From positions 1-60,000 of the forward strand of contig LDXX01000004.1 in assembly GCA_001442925.1 (NCBI GenBank): a DNA stretch of 60,000 nucleotides. The letters run 5' to 3'. This document shows, piece by piece, positions 26,525 through 35,417 of the stretch. Position 1 is the stretch's first letter. Each line of letters starts with the position of its first letter. The stretch is from Candidatus Kryptonium thompsonii. Its GTDB lineage: Bacteria > Bacteroidota > Ignavibacteria > Kryptoniales > Kryptoniaceae. Below the pieces are notes generated by a model. The model ran no database searches. It worked only from the letters and a program-made list of their open reading frames with translations, and was not told the DNA's origin. A program made the position numbers and the translations under genes.

Positions 26525-29500
26525 ACCTCACTCCCAATACATCTTCCGCCTCTAAAATATCCACAATAATTGCAATGCTCTTTGAAATCAGAAGAAATTG
26601 AAACACCCGAATCTAAATCCATCCTTTTTATGTCTGCGACAAACTTCTTAATTCTACCCTCAACTTCCACTAATGTCTCGTTCGTATGTGTGATTTCAAT
26701 AGGTGAATCAGGAAACTTCGTAAACAAAATATAAGAACGAAAAACTTTTTGCTTAGGACAAAGCTTGCTCAAAAGGTAGGAATATATGCTAAGCTGAACC
26801 TCATATTCTTTTCTCCTCACATCGATCTCGTCAAGGCTAATATCATCGGTTTTGAAATCAACTATCTCCCACTCACCATTCACCTTATATAATCTATCAA
26901 TTCTCCCAATTAGATACGCATCTTCAAATTTCATGGTTATCCCATACTCCGTATGATATTCCTCAGCTGAAAAAACTCTTTTACCAAACTCCGAGTTCAA
27001 AACTCTTTTAACCTCACTAATAACATAATCCCAAAGAGCTTTCGCCTTTTTCTCATTTGAAATCCCATTCTCACGAATTACAAACCAAGCAAGATCACCG
27101 AGTTTCTCTTCATCAAACTCACCTCTCCATCTTTCAAGGATCTGATGAACAATTCTACCTTTAACCGTCCCAACAATCTCATCCTTAAAATCGTCTTCAT
27201 AAGGCACCGAAGCGATGTCTTCAAAACCCTCATCGAGAACAAATTCTTTCCTCGGCTCAGGAAGCCCAAGCCGAAACTTCAAATAAAACTTCATTGGACA
27301 GAGCGAAAATGTTTGCAACTGCGTGGCTGCGAAAAATTCACCGTAAGGTTTAGATTCAAGCGGTTCAACGAAAATCTTATCCTCGTCAATATCAACATCA
27401 ACCGAACTTTTAAAAGAACTAACAACAGGCTCAGTGAAATCATGAGTATGCCTGTAAACCTTAACCTTTACAGTATAATCCAATTCTCCTTTATCTTTAA
27501 ATGTTATCCTTGTGGGAATCTTAACCTCGGGAATATAATCGATTTTATCCCTCACATCAAGAGCGCTCAAAACCCAATCAAGATATGTATCCTCACTCTT
27601 AGCGCCGTAAGCTCCAGAAATTATCAACATATCCCTTGCCCTTGTCATCGCAACATACAGAACTCTTTTCTCCTCCGCTATTGTCTTATGATTTCTTATG
27701 AGCCGATGAACGGAATTAATCGGCAATCCCTGCGCATCCCCTTCAACTTCATTTTCATTTCTATACCTGATCCCAAGACCAATCCCATAGTCAACATCAA
27801 TGTTATATCTTTCCCTCGAACGAACCTTAAACTTTTTGCCAAGGAATGGCAAAACGACAACGGGAAACTCAAGTCCCTTCGCAGCATGAATCGTCATTAT
27901 CTGCACAGCATTGATCCCAACTTGAACACTTGCTTGACCCTCTCGTAGATGTTCTTCCGAAAGGAATTTAAGTTGCTCAACGAAGTCATAAAGATTATTT
28001 AATCCCCTCGACTCGAAATCTCTGGCGATATCGATTAACTTCTGAATGTTTGCAATTATTTGATCTCCCCTCCGCATCGGCAAGACCGAACCGTTATACA
28101 TAGTGTTTTTAATTATCCTCTGAATTAAAGATGGGATCGATATCCTGTTTGCAACTTTCAAATCATCTGTTAAAATTTCAACAGCATATCTTAACCTATC
28201 CGATGGCACTGGCTCACTTGTCCGATTTACATAATCACGCACCTTTTCCCAGAAGTTTAAACCTTGACCATAAACTGAAACTTTGAAGATTTCCGCATCG
28301 CTTACGCCGAAAAACGGCGAGCGTAAAATCCCAACAAGTGCAACTTCATCATTTGTGTTGACAAGAAACTTTAAATAATTCATGAAATCGTAAATCTCCT
28401 GCGTCTGATAAAACCCAATCCCACTTGAAACTATGTAAGGAATTCCCAACTCAATAAAAGCGTTCTCAAGCGGTTTCAAAACATCTCTATTTCTTATCAA
28501 AACAGCGATGTCCCCAGCTTCAACCCTGCTTCTTTCACCATTCTTATAAACATATACATCCTCATCCTGAAGCAAACTTAAAATCCTCCTTCCAACAAAC
28601 CTCGCCTCTTCAAGTTCATCGGAACTACCATCTTTACTGTCATCTTTCTTTACGACAAGAATTTCAACAACGCCATCATCGTCAACTTCCCTTCCAACAA
28701 TAATTGGCTTGTACTCAACTTCATGAACGCTTATCCTCTCACCCATAATTTTGCTAAACACATGATTAACAAATCCCGCAATCCCCTTCAAAAGCCGAAA
28801 ACTTTCCCCCAAATATATCTCCTCCCCATCCTCTCTGCTTCGAATTTCCCTCCTCGTCCTGTCAAAAACCTCAACATCCGAACCCCTAAATCCATATATA
28901 CTTTGTTTATCATCTCCAACCACAAAAAGTTTTATCTTTTCTAGAAAATCCTTTATCAAACTCTTCACGATCTCATACTGCAAATAATTCGTGTCTTGAT
29001 ATTCATCGATCATTATGTATTTAAACCTCTTTGAAAGCTCACTTCTAACATCTTCATTCCTTTCAAGCAATTCCCTGACCTTCAACTGCAAATCTTCAAA
29101 GTCAAGATATCCATTTTGAATTTTAAAGCCTTCGTATTCACGGACTATCTCGTCATAAAGTGAAATTATCAACCTTGTATCACCAACATATTGACGGTGA
29201 AAATTTTTAAACTCATCAAACCTGTCAATATATAAATCTCTTACGTCGTTATAAACCCTTTTTAAAATTTCAAGCACCCGCAAAGCCTCTGCTTGCACCT
29301 CTGGTCGTCTGCCACTTAGCAATTTTTCAACCTTACTTCGCAATTTCAATTCATCTGTAAAAATTATTTCGGAAGCAGCATTAAAAACTTGGTATGCGGT
29401 TGCGATATCACCACTTTCCATCGCATTTTCAAACTGGGAAGCGAACCCACGAAATTTAATGCTTGAATCAGTAGCTTCGTAAAAAATATGCCCAACCAAA

Positions 29501-30216
29501 CTCCTAAAGATATTCACCATCCTGCTTCCCTCAAAAACCTTAAAAACATATCCAAAAATTTTATCTTTCCACATATCAATTATCTCGTCATCGCTTTTGA
29601 CCAAATAAATATCTCGCTTGACCTTCTCAACAAGCTCTCTTGAAGAAACGATCTTTTTTATGAACTTATAAAAGTTGTTTATCCCCATACGATCAACTAT
29701 ATCCAAAAGCTGAGCTGACTTTTCATCTCTTTGAGCTAAAAACTTTTTAATCCTATCCTCAGTGATTATATCAATCACTCGATCCCGCTCCGCTCCTTCA
29801 AGCACAGTGAAATTAGGATCGACCCCCGCTGATACGGCAAACTCCCTGAGAATTCTCGCACAAAATGAATGAATAGTCCCAATCACAGCGGATGGCATAG
29901 CATCTCTTAACTTCTCAAACTTTCTCAACTCGTCGATATCATTTGCATCCATTGCCTCTTTTATCCTTTTCTCTATAGCTTCCGTCGCTCTCTTTCTCAG
30001 TTCGCTTCCAGCCTTTTCAGTAAAGGTTATAACCACGATGCTTTCAACGATATCGCTGAAATCATCAGTTGGAGCTGGAACAGAATTGATAAGCTCTTCA
30101 AGCGTCTTGATGTATTTTTCAATTAAAACTGTCGTCTTGCCAGAACCTGCGCTTGCGGTGACAGACAAATGTTTTGATGATTTTACAGCTCTTTCCTGTG
30201 ATTCGGTTAATCTCAT
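26521..30216 (-). CDS. addA: AddA-like UvrD-family helicase-nuclease with Fe-S-type cysteines
   Basis: The start at 30216 (MRLTESQERAV) is chosen because it forms an ATGA overlap with the upstream exonuclease and follows AAAGGA; the frame stays open to 30264. The 1231-residue product is a superfamily 1A helicase: Walker A ASAGSGKTT, Walker B YIMIDEYQDT, VVGDDKQSIYGFRGSD, and motif V IMTIHAAKGLEFP. The C-terminal PD-(D/E)XK nuclease has GRIDRLY and the EIVDFKTD core. Unlike B. subtilis AddA, it also shows Cys973 and a C-x2-C-x7-C tail (1215, 1218, 1226), the usual Fe-S staple. It should resect DNA ends with the AddB-like protein. Confidence 0.9.
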   Translation of the reverse strand: MRLTESQERAVKSSKHLSVTASAGSGKTTVLIEKYIKTLEELINSVPAPTDDFSDIVESIVVITFTEKAGSELRKRATEAIEKRIKEAMDANDIDELRKFEKLRDAMPSAVIGTIHSFCARILREFAVSAGVDPNFTVLEGAERDRVIDIITEDRIKKFLAQRDEKSAQLLDIVDRMGINNFYKFIKKIVSSRELVEKVKRDIYLVKSDDEIIDMWKDKIFGYVFKVFEGSRMVNIFRSLVGHIFYEATDSSIKFRGFASQFENAMESGDIATAYQVFNAASEIIFTDELKLRSKVEKLLSGRRPEVQAEALRVLEILKRVYNDVRDLYIDRFDEFKNFHRQYVGDTRLIISLYDEIVREYEGFKIQNGYLDFEDLQLKVRELLERNEDVRSELSKRFKYIMIDEYQDTNYLQYEIVKSLIKDFLEKIKLFVVGDDKQSIYGFRGSDVEVFDRTRREIRSREDGEEIYLGESFRLLKGIAGFVNHVFSKIMGERISVHEVEYKPIIVGREVDDDGVVEILVVKKDDSKDGSSDELEEARFVGRRILSLLQDEDVYVYKNGERSRVEAGDIAVLIRNRDVLKPLENAFIELGIPYIVSSGIGFYQTQEIYDFMNYLKFLVNTNDEVALVGILRSPFFGVSDAEIFKVSVYGQGLNFWEKVRDYVNRTSEPVPSDRLRYAVEILTDDLKVANRISIPSLIQRIIKNTMYNGSVLPMRRGDQIIANIQKLIDIARDFESRGLNNLYDFVEQLKFLSEEHLREGQASVQVGINAVQIMTIHAAKGLEFPVVVLPFLGKKFKVRSRERYNIDVDYGIGLGIRYRNENEVEGDAQGLPINSVHRLIRNHKTIAEEKRVLYVAMTRARDMLIISGAYGAKSEDTYLDWVLSALDVRDKIDYIPEVKIPTRITFKDKGELDYTVKVKVYRHTHDFTEPVVSSFKSSVDVDIDEDKIFVEPLESKPYGEFFAATQLQTFSLCPMKFYLKFRLGLPEPRKEFVLDEGFEDIASVPYEDDFKDEIVGTVKGRIVHQILERWRGEFDEEKLGDLAWFVIRENGISNEKKAKALWDYVISEVKRVLNSEFGKRVFSAEEYHTEYGITMKFEDAYLIGRIDRLYKVNGEWEIVDFKTDDISLDEIDVRRKEYEVQLSIYSYLLSKLCPKQKVFRSYILFTKFPDSPIEITHTNETLVEVEGRIKKFVADIKRMDLDSGVSISSDFKEHCNYCGYFRGGRCIGSEV

Positions 30217-30983
30217 AATCCTTTGGTGTTTCCAATGTTTTTTGGATTTAAAAATTGCTCCCACCTGAAAAATAACTCCGCTTCAGCAATTATATCATAC
30301 ATGCAGTATTGCGCTATTTCTTTAAATCTACCTTCGTTGAAAAGTTGATTTATATCATGACCAGTTATTCCATGCGATTTCGGACTTTCTATATTGAAAA
30401 CTTTGCAGTAAAAATCAAGCGAAAATTTTCTCGTCAATCCGAAAAATGTAAACTCCTCAAGCAAATCAATATGCGGTTCACGCTTTGTCCTGTTATATTC
30501 CATTAGATCACGGCTCGGCTTTATGCCAAGTATTGCAGACCTCAACATCAAAAACGGACAATCAAACCCACGACCGTTAAATGTTATAAATGTCTTAAAC
30601 TTCGAAATATATCCCCAAAACTTTTGAATTATCTCAGCCTCACTTCCAGAAATGAATTTTATCTTCACTTTGTCTTTCCTCGATTCATCCGAAGCAAAAA
30701 CATTTATCACCTTATCAATTTCATATTCCCATTCCTCTTTCTCGTTCGCTTGATAAAGCACCACACCTTGTGACGAATCAACATTTAACATTCCAATTGC
30801 CACAACTTGTGCAGTCAACGGATAAAGATTTAACCTCTCTATCACCTTCGCTCGTTCTTTTTCACGCTTTTCTTCACTCTCTTCTTCCTCCGCAAATTTC
30901 ATCAAATATTCATATTGAACATCGTCAAAAACATCAATCGGGAAACCAGATGTTTCAATGTCAAACAAAACACGCCCCTTCAT
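30213..30983 (-). CDS. DEDD 3'-5' exonuclease, PolB-exonuclease-like
   Basis: A 256-residue RNase H-fold exonuclease of the DNA_pol_B_exo2 type. Motif I is D8-I-E10-T in LFDIETSG. Motif II is FNGRGFDCPFLMLR (about residue 136), with the family's N-G-x-x-F-D-x-P. Motif III is YCMYDIIAEAELF (about residue 221), with the tyrosine of DEDDy enzymes. It should remove nucleotides from 3' ends. It is sandwiched between the AddB-like and AddA-like genes (3-base gap and ATGA overlap), which suggests that it trims ends in the same reaction. That functional link is inferred. Confidence 0.85.
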   Translation of the reverse strand: MKGRVLFDIETSGFPIDVFDDVQYEYLMKFAEEEESEEKREKERAKVIERLNLYPLTAQVVAIGMLNVDSSQGVVLYQANEKEEWEYEIDKVINVFASDESRKDKVKIKFISGSEAEIIQKFWGYISKFKTFITFNGRGFDCPFLMLRSAILGIKPSRDLMEYNRTKREPHIDLLEEFTFFGLTRKFSLDFYCKVFNIESPKSHGITGHDINQLFNEGRFKEIAQYCMYDIIAEAELFFRWEQFLNPKNIGNTKGL

Positions 30984-30986
30984 CTC

Positions 30987-33900
30987 TTAACCCCAGCTTT
31001 TTATTTGAACCCCGAATTTAACCTCATTAATTCTACAAATTTCAATATACGGGCAGTTGCCACATATGCTCTGCAGAGATTCATCATGTTCCGTTAAATT
31101 GAACTTACCTTCAATGATTCCATCCACAAACTGATTCGCTTTACCAACCGCTTCATCAATCTTTTGCTTGAATATTTCCTTATTGAAATAATTACTTTCT
31201 CTACTTCTCCTAATTTTTTCCTGAATTAACACAGCCTTACTTTTAACATCACGCCGAACAATATAATTATATCCCCCAATTCCTTCTAACTCTCTCTCCT
31301 TCAGTTTAAAAATTTCCTCAGCAATTTTTATATAAAGCGGAATTTGAAGATGAATCCCTTTCTCAATTTGCTCCTGATTCACATAACCACTGCCCGTCTT
31401 GTAATCGTAAACTATGAACTCATTATTAGCGACATCAATTCTATCAATCTTTCCTTGAATTTTTACCCTCCCAAGTTCAATTGGGTCATTGATTGAAAGT
31501 TCTCTATCGCTATTTCTTCTTGCACCAACCTTTGGACCAAATGCAACTTCAAAATAAGTTGGCTTGAAATTTAAACTCATATTTTGTTCATTCTTGACAA
31601 AAGCAACAACGCTTCTCTCAAGCTCCCTAACCTCAATTTCCCAAAGTGGATGGCTTATCTCAAACTCACGAACTTTCTTTTTGGCTATTTCTTTGATCAA
31701 GGAGAGTGCACCATCAACATCATCACGAACAAGTTTTCCTGTCTCACGCCACCTCGTGTAAAACTCGTAAAGAACCTCATGGTAAAGGATTCCACGCTCA
31801 ATCGGAGTGAGAAGTTCCTCTATCTCCTCAACGCCTTTTAACCCGAGAACTCTTTCAACGAAATACCTATATGGGCACTTACCGTATGTCTCAATCTGTG
31901 AAATTGAAAAAATCTTCCTTTCATGCTCCCCAAGCTTTCTTCTCTCTTCTTCATAAACTGGTTTCACAATGCCCTCATATTCAAGATAGTCCCCCTCATG
32001 AGTTTCACTTCTGCTTATGTTTATTCTGGAAATATCAAAAACACGCTTGAGGCTATCCCCATAATTTTCAACAAGCTTTGAAAATTTTCGCTCAATGAAA
32101 TCAAATGAGTTTAAATTTTCAGAGTTAAACTTTAAAAATCTACCGTAGCGCTCATAAAGTTCATCCGCTGAATAAATCCAATCTTTAAAAGCGGACGAGT
32201 CAACAGTTTCAAAGTCTATCACCTGTTCAAGTGAGTCAATAAATCTTGATCTGACAAGCTCATTATCGTTATCAGTTCTTGGATATGTCATATAAAGATG
32301 TGATTTGAAATTCACAGCGCCTTGGTAGAAAAGATATCGTTCGTCAAGTTTGTGCATCTTTCTTGTCTTTCTTAAACCCTCGCTTAAAAAAACTTCTGGC
32401 TCATATACTGAAGGGAATTCGGTGTCCACAAGCCCAGCAATTATCATCACATCGAAATTTAATCCTCTTGTTTCCTCAAGCGTTGTGACATAAACTCCGT
32501 AACCAAATTTTTGCCTTATGTTATAACGAGCCCTCGGGAGCGCCCTTTTTATTAAGTCGACATAATACTTCAGACCATACTTCTCCCTTCGTCTCATATT
32601 AAATTCAAAAACTTCAAGAAGTTCATCCAGTGTTTCAATAAACTTCTGATAAGCTCTTGCATCACGCTCAATCTCATCGTGAGTTGCAATTTTTCTCGGA
32701 ACCTTTAAAATTTGCTCATTAACTTTAAGATCGGCAAGAATTCCATAAAGATTATCTCTGAACTCCGACGGCGTCATTGGTTTGTTAAACTTATCAACAA
32801 CCTTAACCATAAGATCTTCGAAATCGAATAATGCACTTTCAAAAATCTCCTTTTCCTTTTGAATTTGCTCATACTCATCTTGATCATTGGTCATTTCAAG
32901 CTTTGATTTTAATATCTCAATTCTCCTTTTAACTCTCTCATACCAAACTTCCCTGCCATTTTTAATCTTGAGCTCCTTTGAAACTATATAAATGTTTTCC
33001 GCTTTTAATTCCCTTCCAACAACGGATGAAAAATCAAAGTAAGGACTCATCAAAACTTTTATTATATCGTTTATCCGATAATCATTGATTGGGATCTCAA
33101 GTAGTGAAACTATCGAAGAAACAAGGGGAGAACGCTCAAGATAAAATCTATCCGTGATGTTTGCAGGAATTCCATAGATAGCAAAAATTTCCCTGAAAAG
33201 ATTTGTATATTTATCAGGTCTGTAAGTAGCTACACAGATTTTGCTTAAATCTATATCTGGTCTTTCGCTGACAATTTTTTTAATCACCCGTGCTATCGTT
33301 CTGACCTCGTCGATTCTATCACTTGCCTCAATAAGCGTCACATATCCCTTCGCATCATACTTGCCTTTAAAATTTGAACCGATGTAATTGAAAAGATACT
33401 TATTTAAATGCCTCGCAAATTTATCGTTCTCCGTTTTAGGTCTCACCTCATACCTTTTAAATCCAGCGTCCACGAGCCTATTATAACATTCATCAAGGTG
33501 TCCGAAAAGGTTGTTATTTTTTTCAAAGTAGTCAAAAAAGATGACGGTTGATAAATCATGAACCTTTGTTAAGATCTTTATCAAATTTGTCTCAGGCAGA
33601 CGAAACATCGAAAAACCTTCAATGAAAACTAAATCAACATTGTAAAATGCGCTTCTGAAAATTGAGTTAACATTCTCCCAATTTAATATATCGTTCAACT
33701 CTTTGAAAATCCCAGGAACATCGATAAAACCATTGCTCATTAGAAATCCCTCATACCGTTCATAAATCCTCACAAGATCCTGAAGTTTTATCCTGTCCTC
33801 GATCTTTTCAACTTTCTCAATTTCTTCATACAACTTTGCTGGATAAATTCCATCTTCTTTTAGTCCAATTATGGTATCGATGATCCTATTTAAAGTTCCT

Positions 33901-34265
33901 CTTGGAAGTTCCTTTTGCCCCACCTGCCCAGGTGGTTTGAAATATGTAAGCTCATCAATTATATCTTCAATTGCAATTTGAAATAAAAGAGATTGAATTG
34001 TTTCTGATATCAGGCGCTTTGGTTTTTCAAGATTAGCGCTGTAATATAATCTTCGCGCAAAAAGTTCAAGCGTGAAAAGATTAATCTCTGGCATAACCCC
34101 ATTATTAGAAAACTCAAGCAACTCCCTTCGCAATTCCCTTATCTTTCTTCGCGTCGGAACGATATAAACAAAGGTATCAAATTTTCCAGCCCTTATTCTG
34201 CGCTCTATTTCTTTTTTTATATCCGCTACCCTCGTCCCTGGGGGAAAGCTCAAAATTACGCTCAT
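30987..34265 (-). CDS. addB: AddB-like helicase-fold/PD-(D/E)XK Fe-S nuclease
   Basis: A 1092-residue protein with the AddB layout. The N-terminal part (SFPPGTRVADIKKEI) lacks a Walker A G-K-[ST], so the helicase fold is probably inactive. The middle (about 150-760) resembles the non-translocating helicase body, with LEETRGLNFDVMIIAGL near residue 600. The C-terminal nuclease has Cys796 (KCPYRYF), ILYHEVLYEF, GKIDRID, VYDYKTGSG and Cys1068-x2-Cys1071-x5-Cys1077, the 4Fe-4S staple of AddB nucleases. It would pair with the AddA-like protein to process double-strand breaks. It lies 60 bases downstream of carA. Confidence 0.83.
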   Translation of the reverse strand: MSVILSFPPGTRVADIKKEIERRIRAGKFDTFVYIVPTRRKIRELRRELLEFSNNGVMPEINLFTLELFARRLYYSANLEKPKRLISETIQSLLFQIAIEDIIDELTYFKPPGQVGQKELPRGTLNRIIDTIIGLKEDGIYPAKLYEEIEKVEKIEDRIKLQDLVRIYERYEGFLMSNGFIDVPGIFKELNDILNWENVNSIFRSAFYNVDLVFIEGFSMFRLPETNLIKILTKVHDLSTVIFFDYFEKNNNLFGHLDECYNRLVDAGFKRYEVRPKTENDKFARHLNKYLFNYIGSNFKGKYDAKGYVTLIEASDRIDEVRTIARVIKKIVSERPDIDLSKICVATYRPDKYTNLFREIFAIYGIPANITDRFYLERSPLVSSIVSLLEIPINDYRINDIIKVLMSPYFDFSSVVGRELKAENIYIVSKELKIKNGREVWYERVKRRIEILKSKLEMTNDQDEYEQIQKEKEIFESALFDFEDLMVKVVDKFNKPMTPSEFRDNLYGILADLKVNEQILKVPRKIATHDEIERDARAYQKFIETLDELLEVFEFNMRRREKYGLKYYVDLIKRALPRARYNIRQKFGYGVYVTTLEETRGLNFDVMIIAGLVDTEFPSVYEPEVFLSEGLRKTRKMHKLDERYLFYQGAVNFKSHLYMTYPRTDNDNELVRSRFIDSLEQVIDFETVDSSAFKDWIYSADELYERYGRFLKFNSENLNSFDFIERKFSKLVENYGDSLKRVFDISRINISRSETHEGDYLEYEGIVKPVYEEERRKLGEHERKIFSISQIETYGKCPYRYFVERVLGLKGVEEIEELLTPIERGILYHEVLYEFYTRWRETGKLVRDDVDGALSLIKEIAKKKVREFEISHPLWEIEVRELERSVVAFVKNEQNMSLNFKPTYFEVAFGPKVGARRNSDRELSINDPIELGRVKIQGKIDRIDVANNEFIVYDYKTGSGYVNQEQIEKGIHLQIPLYIKIAEEIFKLKERELEGIGGYNYIVRRDVKSKAVLIQEKIRRSRESNYFNKEIFKQKIDEAVGKANQFVDGIIEGKFNLTEHDESLQSICGNCPYIEICRINEVKFGVQIKSWG

Positions 34266-34325
34266 TGCGTGAGAAATTTTGTTTAACCTCTGAAAAATTT
34301 AACCTGTCTCAAAATAAAAACAAAA

Positions 34326-35417
34326 TCAGTATTTCAAGCTTTCTATCATTCTAACAAAATCTTTAAAAACATAACTGCTATCATGAGGTCCCGGCGATGC
34401 CTCCGGATGATATTGAACTGAAAAGGCGGGAAAATTTTTTAATCTCATCCCCTCAACTGTTCCGTCATTTAAGCTTATATGAGTGATCTCCACATCTTTC
34501 TCTTTCATTGAATCGGGATCAACGGCGAAACCATGATTTTGTGAAGTTATCTCAATTCCACCTGAGATTAAATTTTTAACGGGATGATTCGAACCTCTGT
34601 GCCCAAATTTCATTTTATATGTTCTACCTCCAATTGCAAGAGCAAGAATTTGATGCCCAAGACAAATCCCAAGGATTGGCTTTCGACCAATAATTTTCTT
34701 TACATTTCTCACGGCATAAGTTAAAGCAGATGGATCACCAGGTCCGTTTGAAAGGACAACCCCATCTGGGTTCAAAGATAAAACATCATCCGCATCGGCG
34801 TTTGCTGGAACAACAAAGACATCGCAACCAAGGTTTTTCAAACTTCGCATAATGTTAAGTTTTACACCGAAATCATATATGACCACAAAAAATTTGCTCC
34901 CATCATCTTTATTAAAAAAGAAACTTTCATCAGTTGTTACAGAACTTGCCAGATCAAGCCCGCTCATTTTCGGTACCTCCCTCGCTTTCGCTATCAAACT
35001 TTGATCACACAAGTCAACCGTAGATATAACGCCACGCATCGCGCCCTTGTCCCTTATCTGCCTCACGAGAAATCTTGTGTCAACATCCGCAATCCCAACC
35101 ACACCATGTTTTCTTAGGTAATCTTCAAGCGAGCCCACCGCTCGCCAGTTGCTGTAAAACTTTGAAATTTCATAAACAACGAGACCCGCAATTTGGGGAG
35201 ATTTAGATTCAACATCTTCATAATTTACACCGTAGTTTCCAATGAGCGGATTCGTAAAAATTAAAATTTGTCCCTTGTACGATGGATCAGTTATAATCTC
35301 TTGATACCCTGTCAAAGCAGTATTGAACACAACTTCACCTCCAGCTTCGCCATCAGCCCCAAAGCTTATCCCCTCAACTACAATTCCATTTTCAAGAGCA
35401 AGTTTCGCCTTTTTCAT
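34326..35417 (-). CDS. carA: Carbamoyl-phosphate synthase small subunit
   Basis: A 363-residue glutaminase subunit that passes ammonia to CarB for pyrimidine and arginine synthesis. The N-terminal domain has [16 protein letters not shown]. The C-terminal class I glutamine amidotransferase has the nucleophile Cys in [11 protein letters not shown] (about residue 251) and the His/Glu pair in [10 protein letters not shown] (about 335). Its ATG overlaps the carB stop (35414-35417), so translation is coupled. Gene order carB-carA is reversed compared with E. coli. Confidence 0.96.
   Translation of the reverse strand: MKKAKLALENGIVVEGISFGADGEAGGEVVFNTALTGYQEIITDPSYKGQILIFTNPLIGNYGVNYEDVESKSPQIAGLVVYEISKFYSNWRAVGSLEDYLRKHGVVGIADVDTRFLVRQIRDKGAMRGVISTVDLCDQSLIAKAREVPKMSGLDLASSVTTDESFFFNKDDGSKFFVVIYDFGVKLNIMRSLKNLGCDVFVVPANADADDVLSLNPDGVVLSNGPGDPSALTYAVRNVKKIIGRKPILGICLGHQILALAIGGRTYKMKFGHRGSNHPVKNLISGGIEITSQNHGFAVDPDSMKEKDVEITHISLNDGTVEGMRLKNFPAFSVQYHPEASPGPHDSSYVFKDFVRMIESLKY

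Noticed and set aside
27145-27948. A 267-codon plus-strand frame opposite the AddA-like gene
   Set aside because: It is antisense to a strongly supported helicase-nuclease frame, its product has no domain pattern, and it lacks a ribosome-binding site.
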